Below are positions 43,692 through 52,912 of a stretch of DNA of 64,000 nucleotides, one piece after another; position 1 is the stretch's first letter; each line of letters starts with the position of its first letter. The DNA is from Massilia sp. MS-15 (GTDB taxonomy: Bacteria > Pseudomonadota > Gammaproteobacteria > Burkholderiales > Burkholderiaceae_D): the NCBI RefSeq assembly GCF_020176695.1, contig NZ_JAIWIA010000007.1, positions 186,001-250,000 on the forward strand. Reading direction: 5' to 3'. Position numbers and translations under genes: made by a program. Below the pieces are notes generated by a model that was not told the DNA's origin, did no database searches, and saw only the letters and a program-made list of their open reading frames with translations.

Positions 43692-44615
43692 TTAAACGAA
43701 GGCCAGGTCGTGATGCCGGACCGCGTCGTCCAGCCAGTCGTCCGTGTGCCCGAAGCGGTAGCCCAGCGCCCGGGCGCGTGCCGTGTCCAGCGCCAGCGGC
43801 GTGGCGAAATCGAAGGGCGACAGCTGCCCCGGCGCCTGCGCCGCCACCCGCGTCGCCGCGGCCGGCTCGTCCAGCACCCGCGCGACGCGCGCATGCAGCT
43901 CGAAAGCGGACAGGGCGCCATCGTCGGCGGCATTCACCGGACCGAGGAAGTCCTGCATGCCCGCCCACAGCAGGAAGTCGGCGGCGCCCGCCGCTTCCAT
44001 GAAGGACACGCGCGCCGCAGCGTTGGTGTAACGCAGGGGCGCGCCGGCGCGCACCAGGTCGACGTAATGGGCCAGGCGTCCGGTGAAGTCCTCCGGCCCG
44101 CCCAGCACATGGGCCAGGCGCACCGTGGCCAGCGGCAGGTTGCCGTCGCGCACCAGGTAGGCCTCGGCCTGGACCTTGCCCGCCACGTAGCTCTCCACCG
44201 CGCGGCCAGGGTCGTGCCACGGGTAGTGGGTGTCGATGCGGCGCGCCAGCACCGGCAGGTCGGCTTCACGGTAGGTCCCCTCGGCGGTGGGAGCCGCCTC
44301 GCGGTAGGCGTCGATGGTCGAGCTCATCACGTAGCGACCCACCTTGCCGGCGAAGACCCGGGTCGAGATCGCGGCGTCGAGCGGCGAATAGCACATCTGG
44401 TCGTAGACGATGTCGTAGCGGCAGTCACGGAAGGCGTTGCGCATCGCGTGCTCGTTGCGGCGGTCGACCCGGATCCGGGTGATGCGCTCGCCAAAAGGGT
44501 CGGGCGCATAGCCGCGCGTGGCGATGCTGACCTGGTGGCCCGCACGCAGCAGGCGCTGCACCAGGAGTTTGCCGAAGTAGCGGGTACCGCCGATCACCAG
44601 TATATGCTTGGCCAT
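43692..44615 (-). CDS. NAD(P)-dependent epimerase/reductase-like protein
   Basis: A 307-residue Rossmann-fold protein: HILVIGGTRYFGKLLVQRLL with the nucleotide-binding glycines at residues 9-15, YDIVYDQMCYSPLDAA, and a catalytic-like Tyr region. It belongs to the extended SDR epimerase group, some members of which are annotated as plant chloroplast RNA-binding-like CSP41 proteins. Substrate unknown. The ATG at 44615 has AAGGGAAA upstream. The divergent LysR gene likely controls it. Confidence 0.75.
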   Translation of the reverse strand: MAKHILVIGGTRYFGKLLVQRLLRAGHQVSIATRGYAPDPFGERITRIRVDRRNEHAMRNAFRDCRYDIVYDQMCYSPLDAAISTRVFAGKVGRYVMSSTIDAYREAAPTAEGTYREADLPVLARRIDTHYPWHDPGRAVESYVAGKVQAEAYLVRDGNLPLATVRLAHVLGGPEDFTGRLAHYVDLVRAGAPLRYTNAAARVSFMEAAGAADFLLWAGMQDFLGPVNAADDGALSAFELHARVARVLDEPAAATRVAAQAPGQLSPFDFATPLALDTARARALGYRFGHTDDWLDDAVRHHDLAFV

Positions 44616-44689
44616 GATGTTTCCCTTGTAGGAGTCGGTATATTTTCTGCAAAGCAGCAAAAACCGGCAACCGAGAAAAAGTACGTACA

Positions 44690-44712
44690 ATGAATAAGAA
44701 ATATTTATTCAT
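44690..44712 (+). promoter_or_regulatory. Inverted repeat in the epimerase-LysR intergenic region
   Basis: ATGAATAA and TTATTCAT are separated by 7 bases, 10 bp before the LysR start codon. The stretch is AT-rich against a GC-rich background. A second inverted repeat, CTGCAAAGCAG, lies nearer the epimerase gene around 44647-44657. Both could be operator sites for the LysR regulator; the exact site cannot be told from sequence. Confidence 0.4.
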
Positions 44713-44721
44713 GGAGCGTTC

Positions 44722-45621
44722 ATGAAACCCTTGCGCAGCCTTTCCGGCCTGCTCGACTTCGACTGCGCCGCGCGCTGGGGCAGCTTCAAGCTGGCTGCGC
44801 GCGAGCTGCACAAGACGCCGGCCGCGGTCAGCCTGCAGGTCAAGCAGCTCGAGGAAAACATCGGCTTCGCGCTGTTCGTGCGTCATCCGCGCCACATCTC
44901 GCTCACCGAAAAGGGTCAGGAACTGGCGGTGGCCACGGGGCGCATGCTGGCCGACCTGCGCGCCAAGGTGGCCGCGCTGCAGCGTGGCGACGAGGAAGCG
45001 GTGCTGCGCATCTCGACCACGCATTCGTTCGCGATCAAGTGGCTGGTGCCGCGCATGCACCGTTTCACCAAGCAGTATCCGGAACTGGACATCCGCATCG
45101 ATTCGAACGATGCGCCGGTCGACCTGCAGGCCGACAGCACCGACGTCGCGATCCGCTATGGACAGGTGACGGAGGGCGATCCGACGGTGCTGTTCCGCGA
45201 GCGCCTGGTGCCGGTGTACAGCCCGGAGCTGCTGGCGCCTGGCCAGGAAGCGCTCACGCTGGCCGACCTGTCGCAGCACCACCTGCTGGTGGTGCAGTCG
45301 CCCGAGGCCTGGCTGCAACTGCTCAACGAGAACCGTGCGCTGAAGGGCAGGTATGATTTTTCACGCGTGTACACGCACTGGGGCGTGCTGGTGCAGGCGG
45401 CGGTGGCGGGGCAGGGGGTGGCCCTGGTGCCCTACGGGATCGCGTTCGGGGACATCCAGTCAGGCGCGCTGCGCCAGATTCCCTGCCGCAGCGCGCGCTT
45501 CGAAAGCGGCTACCGGCTGCTGGCCAATCCGCACAAGGAGGGGATGCTGAAGGTGCAGCGCTTCCGCGACTGGATGGTGGCCGAGATGCGCGCGATGGAA
45601 GCGACGCTGGACCGGCGCTAA
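44722..45621 (+). CDS. LysR-family transcriptional regulator, GcvA-like
   Basis: A 299-residue LysR protein. The N-terminal HTH (SFKLAARELHKTPAAVSLQVKQLEENIGFALFVR, about residues 20-53) is followed by a periplasmic-binding-like co-inducer domain (SFAIKWLVPRMHRF, DLQADSTDVAIRYG) that resembles the GcvA/AmpR subgroup. It is divergent from the epimerase gene, the usual LysR arrangement, and probably regulates it and itself. Effector unknown. Confidence 0.9.
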   Translation: MKPLRSLSGLLDFDCAARWGSFKLAARELHKTPAAVSLQVKQLEENIGFALFVRHPRHISLTEKGQELAVATGRMLADLRAKVAALQRGDEEAVLRISTTHSFAIKWLVPRMHRFTKQYPELDIRIDSNDAPVDLQADSTDVAIRYGQVTEGDPTVLFRERLVPVYSPELLAPGQEALTLADLSQHHLLVVQSPEAWLQLLNENRALKGRYDFSRVYTHWGVLVQAAVAGQGVALVPYGIAFGDIQSGALRQIPCRSARFESGYRLLANPHKEGMLKVQRFRDWMVAEMRAMEATLDRR

Positions 45622-46066
45622 GTACGCCCAACGGAACCTCTTGCCTGCTCTGACTAAAATCGCTACCCGTTCGGTAGACATTTTCGGCATATGGAAGATT
45701 GGCAGTGTTTACGAATTGCACGGTATGTCCGCGCGATCCGGGACCGGCATGCCGCCGCGAGACCGAATGCGGGAAGGCGTCGCTGGCTGCCAGGTGTTGT
45801 CGAGTTTGTCGGCGGTGCGGGCAAATACCGGCCGATCGGCGAGCGGTGGAAGGCTGCGTTGGCACGCCTATAGGGAAGCATCATCATGCGAATGATAAAA
45901 TCATATCCTGACGATCACGCATCGCGCTGTCATACGAATCGCCAGGCCTGCGCGGATCGATGCATAAGTGTGGATCCTGCCGTCGGCCCGAAGCAGATGG
46001 TGGTCAGCTACGGCAAGCTCGCCAATGAAATATGGTGGAGCGAGAACATTTCATAAGAACGATACG
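45622..46066. other. Low-GC stretch with coding-like relic
   Basis: No complete gene was seen in these 445 bases. The base composition is visibly more AT-rich than the neighbours. A frame at 45886-46056 reads through a 56-residue peptide whose last part (VDPAVGPKQMVVSYGKL, then NEIWW) looks protein-like and stops 10 bases before the Sel1 gene. It may be the tail of a decayed gene or a short hypothetical protein. A 60-residue ORF at 45691-45873 has no support. Confidence 0.45.
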
Positions 46067-47218
46067 ATGAGCTATCGATTTTGGGTCTGGCGCCAGCCCG
46101 ACGATGAACGCTTTCCGACCAATCTCCCCGACACCTTTGCTCTCCTCGGCCGGCTGTATCAGCGGGCAGCACCGGACAATACGACTTTCCCCACCTTGGC
46201 CGAGCGCCTGATGTCCCACTTTCCCTGCTCCAGCGGTTCCGTGTGGGTCGAAGGGGCGCTCGACGGCAGGCCACCCGGCGCGGTCTACAAACTGGACCTG
46301 GTCTGGGACAGCGCCGATCGGGCGCGGCCGTTCATCCTGAGCGAGGCGCGCGCCCTGGGCCTGAGTGTGCTCGACGAGATCAAGGCAGAATCGCACTTCT
46401 CGAATAACAGGCTGCTGTCGCTCGAGCAAACTACCGACGCGATCAGGAATGCCGAGCAGGCATATCGTGAAGGAAGATACGAAGACGCTTTCGCCGTCTA
46501 TGAGCGCCTTGCTCGGGACGGCGTCTCTAGCGCTCAGCATCACCTCGGAATCTTGTACGAGTTTGGACATGGTACGGCAATCGATGTCGACACAGCCCTG
46601 TCCTGGTATGCAAAAGCGGCGCAACGCGGCCACAACCAGGCGCGACATCATTTGGGCAGGCTGTACCTTTCAGGAACGAAGGTTCCGCAAAACTATCCTG
46701 CCGCAATCGAACATCTCACCAATGCGGCCAAGAGGCGTCACCTGGAATCTCAGCGCCTGCTCGCCAGCATGTATGCAAACGGCCGCGGTACCGAAATGGA
46801 TCTGGCGCAGGCAGCCTACTGGTATGGACAGGCCGCGGCCGACGAGGATGAATCGGCTCAGCTGTCGCTGGGTCTGGCGTACAAGAACGGCGAAGGCGTA
46901 GAGAAAAACCTGGAGACGGCAAAGTGGTGGATTCGCAGGTCCGCGTCGCACGCCTACCGTGGTGCCTACTTCGCCATGGGAACCCTGTACCTGAGGGGAG
47001 AGGGCGTGCCTGTCAACCTGGTGCTGGCCCATGCCTTGCACCGGTTCGCGTCGATCGGCAATGTTCTGATGCGATCGGAGGCTGAGCGCCTCACTCCGGA
47101 TGCGAGCTTGGATCCGTCAACACTGCAAAAGGCACAGCAGGTGCTCCACGGTCTCAATGCTGCGGCGAACCCGCTTGATTACATTGAACAGGCTTTCGGA
47201 GCGTGGACCAGCAGGTAA
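46067..47218 (+). CDS. Sel1-repeat protein with unusual N-terminal domain
   Basis: A 383-residue protein. Residues 1-120 are an unrecognised globular domain (YRFWVWRQPDDERFPTNLPDTF, then LDLVWDSADRARPFILSEARALGL). From about residue 135 there are five or so Sel1-like repeats (YREGRYEDAFAVYERLARDG, AQHHLGILYEFGHGT and similar). Sel1 proteins mediate protein contacts. Codon use and base content are more AT-rich than the flanks, suggesting later arrival. N-terminal WxWxxPDD-like domains occur in polymorphic-toxin immunity proteins, which is only a resemblance. A longer frame starting at 45968 is not preferred. Confidence 0.7.
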   Translation: MSYRFWVWRQPDDERFPTNLPDTFALLGRLYQRAAPDNTTFPTLAERLMSHFPCSSGSVWVEGALDGRPPGAVYKLDLVWDSADRARPFILSEARALGLSVLDEIKAESHFSNNRLLSLEQTTDAIRNAEQAYREGRYEDAFAVYERLARDGVSSAQHHLGILYEFGHGTAIDVDTALSWYAKAAQRGHNQARHHLGRLYLSGTKVPQNYPAAIEHLTNAAKRRHLESQRLLASMYANGRGTEMDLAQAAYWYGQAAADEDESAQLSLGLAYKNGEGVEKNLETAKWWIRRSASHAYRGAYFAMGTLYLRGEGVPVNLVLAHALHRFASIGNVLMRSEAERLTPDASLDPSTLQKAQQVLHGLNAAANPLDYIEQAFGAWTSR

Positions 47219-47330
47219 GGGCCGGGCAGGCAGATGGTTCCAGCTTGCATTCATGCCGTACAAAGTCTGATGTATCAATCAGACATCTGTTCTCTTCCTG
47301 TTGCGTGGAACCCCGCCGTGCTTGCGCGTG

Positions 47331-47358
47331 CAAAAACGGCGGCCCGCGGGCCGCCGTT
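47331..47358 (-). terminator. Intrinsic terminator of the POT transporter gene
   Basis: On the minus strand ACGGCGGCCC pairs with GGGCCGCCGT across a 2-base loop, followed by a T-run (TTTTTG). The perfect GC-rich stem starts about 22 bp after the transporter stop and also faces the convergent Sel1 gene. Confidence 0.75.
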
Positions 47359-47379
47359 CTCATGTGAAAGCGAAGACGC

Positions 47380-48879
47380 TTACTTCACGCCGTGCATCAG
47401 CTTCTGGATGAGCGGGGCCAGCAGGAACAGCAGGATGCCGCCGCCCAGCAGGATGTAGAAGCCCGAGGTGTAGCCGCTCAGTGCGGAGGCCACCGACATG
47501 CCCGACTCGCCCGAGACGTGCGAGGCGAAGATGCCCGACAGGTTGTTGCCGATACCGGTCGACAGGAACCAGCCGCCCATGCCCAGGCCCACCAGGCGGG
47601 TCGGGGCCAGCTTGGTGACCATCGACAGGCCGATCGGCGACAGGCACAGTTCACCGATCGACTGGATCGTGTACACGGCCAGCAGGGTCCAGGCCGGGAT
47701 CTGGCCGACCGGGTCGAGCAGCTGCGACAGCGCGTACATCAGCAGGCCGAAGGCCAGGCCGTTGATGATGATGCCCAGGCCGAACTTGCGCGGGATCGAC
47801 GGGTTGACGTTGCGCTTGCCCATCGCGACCCAGATCGCGGCGATGATCGGTGCCAGCGCGATGATGGCCACCGAGTTCACCGACTGGAAGTAGGCGACCG
47901 GGATTTCCCAGCCGAGGAAGTTGCGGTTGACGATCTGGTCGGCCAGGAAGGTGAACGAGCTGCCGGCCTGCTCGAAGAAGCACCAGAACAGGATGTTGAA
48001 GAAGAAGATGATCATCATGGCGATCGTCTTGTCGCGCGACACCTTGCCTTCGCGGACGCCTTCGACGATCAGCATCAGCGCCAGGATCACGAACATGATC
48101 GACAGGACGATCTGCAGGTTGGCGGCGCCGGCGCGCAGCAGCAGGTAGACGACCGGGATCACGACCAGCGAGCCGACGATCACGCCGAGCAGGCGCTTCG
48201 GGCTGGCCAGTTCGCCGACCGGCGCACCGATGCCCTTGAGCTGCTTGCGGCCGATGTAGAACCACACCAGTGCGATCAGCATGCCGATGCCGGCGGCGAA
48301 GAACACCGCCTTGTAGGCCGGCACGGCGCCGTCGCTCAGGCGCTCGGCCAGTTCGCCGGTGACGATCGGGGCGAAGAAGGCGCCCGCGTTGATGCCCATG
48401 TAGAAGATGGTGAAGCCGGAGTCGCGGCGGGTATCTTCGATCGAGTACAGCTGGCCGACCATGGCCGAGATGTTCGGCTTGAACATGCCGTTGCCGACGA
48501 TGATGGTGGCCAGGCCGAGCTTGAAGATCTCCTGGTCGGGCAGGGTGATCATGAACAGGCCGGCCGCCATGAACACCGCGCCGACCAGGATCGAACGCTG
48601 GTAGCCAATGACCCGGTCGGCCACGTAGCCGCCCAGGACCGCGCCGGCATACACCAGGGCGAGATAGGAACCGTAGGTCAGGTTGGCGTCGGCCTGGCCG
48701 ACGGCGTCGCCACCGTAGAACTGGGCGACGATGTAGAGCACCAGGGCCCAACGAATGCCGTAGAACGCGAAGCGTTCCCAGAATTCAGTCATGAACAGCA
48801 TCCACAATGGCGCTGGATGGCCCATGATCTGCTTGAATTCTGGGATCGGTCCCTTGGCTGAAGTAGCTGCACCGCTCAT
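47380..48879 (-). CDS. POT-family proton-dependent peptide transporter
   Basis: A 499-residue 12-14 helix MFS protein of the POT/PTR family. The signature segments are EFWERFAFYGIRWALVLYIV (residues 33-52, ExxERFxYYG type) and the GFTIFYMGINAGAFFAPIV (PTR2 pattern), with WE-I and NNLSGIFA later. It imports di- and tripeptides with protons, like DtpT/DtpA. ATG 48879; a 12-bp palindrome lies 28 bp upstream. Confidence 0.93.
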   Translation of the reverse strand: MSGAATSAKGPIPEFKQIMGHPAPLWMLFMTEFWERFAFYGIRWALVLYIVAQFYGGDAVGQADANLTYGSYLALVYAGAVLGGYVADRVIGYQRSILVGAVFMAAGLFMITLPDQEIFKLGLATIIVGNGMFKPNISAMVGQLYSIEDTRRDSGFTIFYMGINAGAFFAPIVTGELAERLSDGAVPAYKAVFFAAGIGMLIALVWFYIGRKQLKGIGAPVGELASPKRLLGVIVGSLVVIPVVYLLLRAGAANLQIVLSIMFVILALMLIVEGVREGKVSRDKTIAMMIIFFFNILFWCFFEQAGSSFTFLADQIVNRNFLGWEIPVAYFQSVNSVAIIALAPIIAAIWVAMGKRNVNPSIPRKFGLGIIINGLAFGLLMYALSQLLDPVGQIPAWTLLAVYTIQSIGELCLSPIGLSMVTKLAPTRLVGLGMGGWFLSTGIGNNLSGIFASHVSGESGMSVASALSGYTSGFYILLGGGILLFLLAPLIQKLMHGVK

Positions 48880-48906
48880 GCGGTTCCTCCCGAAATAGTG
48901 TTTTTT

Positions 48907-48918
48907 AAACGATCGTTT
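48907..48918. promoter_or_regulatory. 12-bp perfect palindrome upstream of the POT transporter
   Basis: AAACGATCGTTT is a perfect palindrome in an AT-rich run, 28 bp upstream of the POT start in the divergent region with ppnN. Such a site could bind a dimeric repressor. No specific regulator is implied. Confidence 0.4.
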
Positions 48919-49134
48919 TTATTGGAATTGCCGAATCCGGAAAATTCCAGTTGGCACGCATTTTAGTGTAAATCGCTCATCGCCAGCGAACTTTTTCTGG
49001 ATGTTGTATTGACGCGTGGCGTGCCTGTGGAGGGCGGCGAACAGGTGCGCCAAGCGTAGGGACAAAACGCGGCGCTTTGGCGTATATTGGCAATCAGGCC
49101 AGACGTGTTACCGTTCGAAAGGGAAAACAAAACC

Positions 49135-50505
49135 ATGACCCATGAAGTAATCGATGCCCTTATTTCTCCGGAAGGCCGGCTCGAAGTCCTGTCGAAAGCC
49201 GAAGTCGCCAAGCTGCTCGACACCAGCAAGCGGGGCCTGTACGACGTGTTCCGCAAGTGCGCGCTCGCCGTGCTCAATTCAGGCAGCTCGATCGACGATG
49301 GCAAGGAGCTGCTGGAGCGCTACCGCGATTTCGACATCAACATCCTGCAGCGCGAGCGCGGCATCAAGCTCGACATCCGCAGCGCGCCGGTGCACGCCTT
49401 CGTCGACGGCAGGATGATCCGCGGTATCCACGAGCACCTGTTCTCGGTGCTGCGCGATATCGTGTATGTGCATTTCGAAGTTACCGACAATCCGAAGTTC
49501 GACCTGAACCGCCCGGAAGGCATTACCGACGCGGTATTCCACATCCTGCGCAACGCCAACGTGCTGCAGCCGCAGCGCAATCCGAACATGGTGGTGTGCT
49601 GGGGCGGCCATTCGATCAACCGGGTCGAGTACACCTATACCAAGGAAGTCGGCTACGCGCTCGGCCTGCGCGAGCTCGATATCTGCACCGGTTGCGGCCC
49701 GGGCGCGATGAAGGGCCCGATGAAGGGCGCCGCCATCGGCCACTCGAAGCAGCGCATCCGCGGCGGACGCTATCTCGGCATCTCGGAGCCGGGCATCATC
49801 GCGGCTGAATCGCCGAACCCGATCGTCAACGACCTGGTCATCATGCCCGACATCGAGAAGCGCCTGGAAGCGTTTGTCCGCACCGGGCACGGCATCGTCG
49901 TGTTCCCGGGCGGGGCCGGCACCGCCGAAGAGATCCTGTACATCCTCGGCATCCTGCTGCATCCGGAGAACGCCGAGATGCCCTTCCCGCTGGTGTTTAC
50001 GGGACCCGCCTCGGCACGTGCCTACTTCGACCAGATCGACCACTTCATCGGGCTCACCCTGGGCGAGGCTGCGCGGCGACGCTACAAGATCATCGTCGAC
50101 GATCCGGAAGCGGTGGCGCGCGAGATGGACGGCGGCATCAAGGCGGTGCGCGAGTTCCGCAAGGCCCACAGCGACGCCTATTACTTCAACTGGCGCCTGC
50201 GCATCGACCCGGAATTCCAGAAACCCTTCCGTCCGACCCACGAGAACATGCGCAACCTGAACCTGCACCGCAACCAGGCGCCGCACCTGCTGGCGGCCGA
50301 CCTGCGGCGCGCCTTCTCGGGCATCGTGGCGGGTAACGTGAAGGAGGAAGGGATCCGCGCGATCGAGCAGTACGGCAAGTACGAGATCCAGGGCGAGAGC
50401 GCGATCATGGAACCGATGGATGCGCTGCTGGCCTCGTTCGTGGAGCAGAGCCGGATGAAACTGCCGGGCAAGGCCTACACGCCCTGCTATACGATCGTTC
50501 AGTAG
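49135..50505 (+). CDS. ppnN: Nucleotide 5'-monophosphate nucleosidase PpnN (YgdH, LOG-like)
   Basis: A 456-residue PpnN: an N-terminal PpnN-specific domain (about 1-130), a LOG/Rossmann core with VVCWGGHSI, CTGCGPGAMKGPMKGAAIGH and the nucleosidase motif FPGGAGTAEEI (about residues 256-266), and a C-terminal extension. In E. coli it hydrolyses purine and pyrimidine nucleotides and is activated by (p)ppGpp. The ATG at 49135 is preferred over an upstream in-frame codon at 49087. Its stop TAG is the first TAG of repeat copy B. Confidence 0.9.
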   Translation: MTHEVIDALISPEGRLEVLSKAEVAKLLDTSKRGLYDVFRKCALAVLNSGSSIDDGKELLERYRDFDINILQRERGIKLDIRSAPVHAFVDGRMIRGIHEHLFSVLRDIVYVHFEVTDNPKFDLNRPEGITDAVFHILRNANVLQPQRNPNMVVCWGGHSINRVEYTYTKEVGYALGLRELDICTGCGPGAMKGPMKGAAIGHSKQRIRGGRYLGISEPGIIAAESPNPIVNDLVIMPDIEKRLEAFVRTGHGIVVFPGGAGTAEEILYILGILLHPENAEMPFPLVFTGPASARAYFDQIDHFIGLTLGEAARRRYKIIVDDPEAVAREMDGGIKAVREFRKAHSDAYYFNWRLRIDPEFQKPFRPTHENMRNLNLHRNQAPHLLAADLRRAFSGIVAGNVKEEGIRAIEQYGKYEIQGESAIMEPMDALLASFVEQSRMKLPGKAYTPCYTIVQ

Positions 50506-50634
50506 GGTGGGCGGGTTTCCCGCCCACGCGGTCGACCAGCTGCGAAATCATCGCGTGCGGCTTTCCATCGGCTAACTATCACCGCGTGGGCGGCGTAGCC
50601 GCCCACCCTACGCCCCCTTAACTGAACGGCATTA
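50497..50634. repeat. Dispersed hairpin repeat, copy B, beginning at the ppnN stop codon
   Basis: Arm 1 (50502-50531, GTAGGGTGGGCGG.. / ..CCGCCCACGCGG) and arm 2 (50582-50612, CCGCGTGGGCGG.. / ..CCGCCCACCCTACG) frame a spacer. Read on the minus strand, the unit from 50634 to about 50520 matches copy A with roughly four mismatches. The right end TTAACTGAACGGCATTA is the same terminal repeat as copy A; the left end keeps GTTCAGTA. Bases 50503-50505 are the ppnN stop codon. Confidence 0.85.
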
Positions 50635-50670
50635 CGGCCGAGGCCGCTTTTTTCATGAGCACAATATCGC

Positions 50671-52206
50671 TCAGTCTTCCTTGCGCAGGTGCGGGAATAG
50701 CAGCACGTCGCGAATGTTCGGCGAATCCGTGATCAGCATCATCAGGCGGTCGATGCCGATGCCGCAGCCGCCGGCCGGCGGCATGCCGTATTCGAGCGCG
50801 CGGATGTAATCGGCGTCGTAGAACATCGCTTCGTCGTCGCCTGCGTCCTTGGCCGCCACCTGCGACAGGAAGCGCGCGGCCTGGTCTTCCGGATCGTTCA
50901 GTTCCGAGAAGCCGTTGGCGATCTCGCGGCCCACCATGAACAGCTCGAAGCGCTCGGTGATGCCTTCACGGCTGTCCGAGGCGCGCGCCAGCGGCGACAC
51001 TTCCACCGGATAGTCGATGATGAAGGTCGGTTCCCACAGCAGGGCTTCGGCGGTCTCTTCGAACAGGGCCAGCTGCAGCGCGCCCAGGCCGGACGTCGCG
51101 AAGGGCTTGACGCCGAACTTCAGCAGTTCCTGCTTCAGGAAGCTCATGTCGTTCAGCTGCTCGGCCGTGTAACCCGGCGCGTACTTGTCGATCGCTTCGA
51201 CGATGGTCAGGCGCTGGAACGGCTTGGACAGGTCGAGTTCGCGGCCACCATAGGTGAGTACGGCGCTACCGTTCGAATCGATCGCGGCCTGGCGGATCAC
51301 CTGCTCGGTGAAGTCCATGATCCACTTGTAGTCGGTGTAGGCCGCATAGAATTCCATCATCGTGAATTCCGGGTTGTGACGGACCGACACGCCCTCGTTG
51401 CGGAAGTTGCGGTTGATCTCGAACACGCGGTCGAAGCCGCCCACCACCAGGCGCTTCAGGTAGAGCTCGGGCGCGATGCGCAGGTACATTTCCATGTCCA
51501 GCGCCTTGTGGTGGGTGATGAAGGGCTTGGCCGCGGCGCCGCCCGGGATCGGGTGCAGCATCGGGGTCTCGACTTCCATGAAGCCGTGCTTTTCCATGAA
51601 GCGCCGCATCGAGGACATGGCGGCGGTGCGCGCCTTGAAGGTACGGCGTGTCTCTTCGTTCATGATCAGGTCGACGTAGCGCTGGCGGTACTTGGTCTCC
51701 TGGTCGGCCAGGCCGTGGAACTTGTCCGGCAGCGGGCGCAGGGCCTTGGCGATCAGGCGCAGCTCCGTGACCTTGATGGTCAGTTCCTCGACCTTGGTCT
51801 TGAACAGGGTGCCTTCGACGCCCAGGATGTCGCCCAGGTCGTAGGAACGCAGCGCTTCCATCGCTTCTTCACCGGCGGAGTCCACCGTGATGTAGATCTG
51901 GATGCGGCCCGAGGCCATCGGGCCCGAGCTGTCCTGCAGGGTGGCGAAGGCGGCCTTCTTGCCGGCTTCGCGGCGCAGCATCATGCGGCCGGCCAGCTTG
52001 ACGGCAACCGGTTCCGCTTCCAGCTCTTCGCGGGTCTTGCCCTTGTAGGTCTCGACCAGGTCGGCGGCCTTGTCCTGCGGGACGAAGTCGTTCGGGAAGG
52101 GGTTGCCCTGCTGGCGCAGCGCGGCCAGCTTGGCGCGGCGCTCGGCCATGATCTTGTTCTCGTCGAGCGCCGGCACCGGCGTCTGGTCTTGGTTTTCCGT
52201 AGTCAT
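50671..52206 (-). CDS. lysS: Class II lysyl-tRNA synthetase LysS
   Basis: A 511-residue LysRS with an OB-fold anticodon-binding domain (about residues 75-180) and the class II core. Motif 2 is in [29 protein letters not shown]; motif 3 is in [17 protein letters not shown]. It charges tRNA-Lys. It lies 28 bp after a HAD phosphatase gene and downstream of prfB, all on the minus strand. Confidence 0.97.
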   Translation of the reverse strand: MTTENQDQTPVPALDENKIMAERRAKLAALRQQGNPFPNDFVPQDKAADLVETYKGKTREELEAEPVAVKLAGRMMLRREAGKKAAFATLQDSSGPMASGRIQIYITVDSAGEEAMEALRSYDLGDILGVEGTLFKTKVEELTIKVTELRLIAKALRPLPDKFHGLADQETKYRQRYVDLIMNEETRRTFKARTAAMSSMRRFMEKHGFMEVETPMLHPIPGGAAAKPFITHHKALDMEMYLRIAPELYLKRLVVGGFDRVFEINRNFRNEGVSVRHNPEFTMMEFYAAYTDYKWIMDFTEQVIRQAAIDSNGSAVLTYGGRELDLSKPFQRLTIVEAIDKYAPGYTAEQLNDMSFLKQELLKFGVKPFATSGLGALQLALFEETAEALLWEPTFIIDYPVEVSPLARASDSREGITERFELFMVGREIANGFSELNDPEDQAARFLSQVAAKDAGDDEAMFYDADYIRALEYGMPPAGGCGIGIDRLMMLITDSPNIRDVLLFPHLRKED

Positions 52207-52234
52207 GATGGGATGGACTGTTTTTGTAGGTTGT

Positions 52235-52909
52235 TTAGGCGAACAGCAGTTCGGCCTTCAGTTCGCCGAAGTCGCGCACGATGGCGATGACGTTGTCGAA
52301 ACCGGTAAACGCTTCAGGTGGCAGGGTGGTTGTCAGGATGACGCAGGACATGCCGGCGCGGCGCGCCGCTTCCACGCCCAGCGGCGCGTCCTCGAACACG
52401 ATGCAGTGTTCGGGCGCCACGCCGCACAGCGCGGCCGCCTTCAGGAACACGTCCGGATGCGGCTTGCCGCGCGCGACATCAAGCGCGCCGACGATGGCGT
52501 CGAAGTGGCGGCGCAGGTCCAGGCCGTCGAGGGTGAAGGCGACGTTGGCCGGCGGGGCGGCGGTGCCGACCGCCAGTTTCACGCCGTGCGCCTTCGCCCT
52601 TGCGACCAGGGCATCGAAGCCGGCGACGGCCGCCAGGTGCGGCGCGTACAGCTCGCGGTACACCGATTCCTTCTCGTGGTTCAGCTGCGCGACTTCGTCA
52701 TCGGGCAGGTGCTCGCCAAGATAGCTGCGGATGATTTCGCCGCCCTGGCGCCCAGCCGTCGCACGGAAGAATTCCTCGGCGTCGATGGCGCGGCCACGGC
52801 GTGCGAAGAAGGTGATCCACGAGTCCGAGTGGAAGCCCATGTTGTCGACGATGGTACCGTCCATGTCGAACAGGAAGGCCCGCGAAGGCGTCGCAAAAGC
52901 GGCTGTCAT
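52235..52909 (-). CDS. HAD-superfamily phosphatase (beta-phosphoglucomutase-like)
   Basis: A 224-residue HAD subfamily I hydrolase: nucleophile motif [13 protein letters not shown] (about residues 12-24), a helical cap, second motif VGTAAPP, third-motif Lys in [11 protein letters not shown] and the acidic pair in [17 protein letters not shown]. It resembles sugar-phosphate phosphatases and beta-PGM. The gene sits 3 bp after prfB and 28 bp before lysS, so it belongs to the translation operon although its substrate is unknown. Confidence 0.85.
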   Translation of the reverse strand: MTAAFATPSRAFLFDMDGTIVDNMGFHSDSWITFFARRGRAIDAEEFFRATAGRQGGEIIRSYLGEHLPDDEVAQLNHEKESVYRELYAPHLAAVAGFDALVARAKAHGVKLAVGTAAPPANVAFTLDGLDLRRHFDAIVGALDVARGKPHPDVFLKAAALCGVAPEHCIVFEDAPLGVEAARRAGMSCVILTTTLPPEAFTGFDNVIAIVRDFGELKAELLFA

Positions 52910-52912
52910 CGC

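Noticed and set aside
45691-45873. 60-residue ORF in the low-GC gap
   Set aside because: No ribosome site, no family, and the peptide is Arg/Ala-rich like random frames.
50635-50655. Possible terminator (GGCCGAGGCC then T-run) after ppnN
   Set aside because: The loop would be only two bases, and the sequence lies beyond repeat copy B, which forms stronger stems; not listed as a feature.
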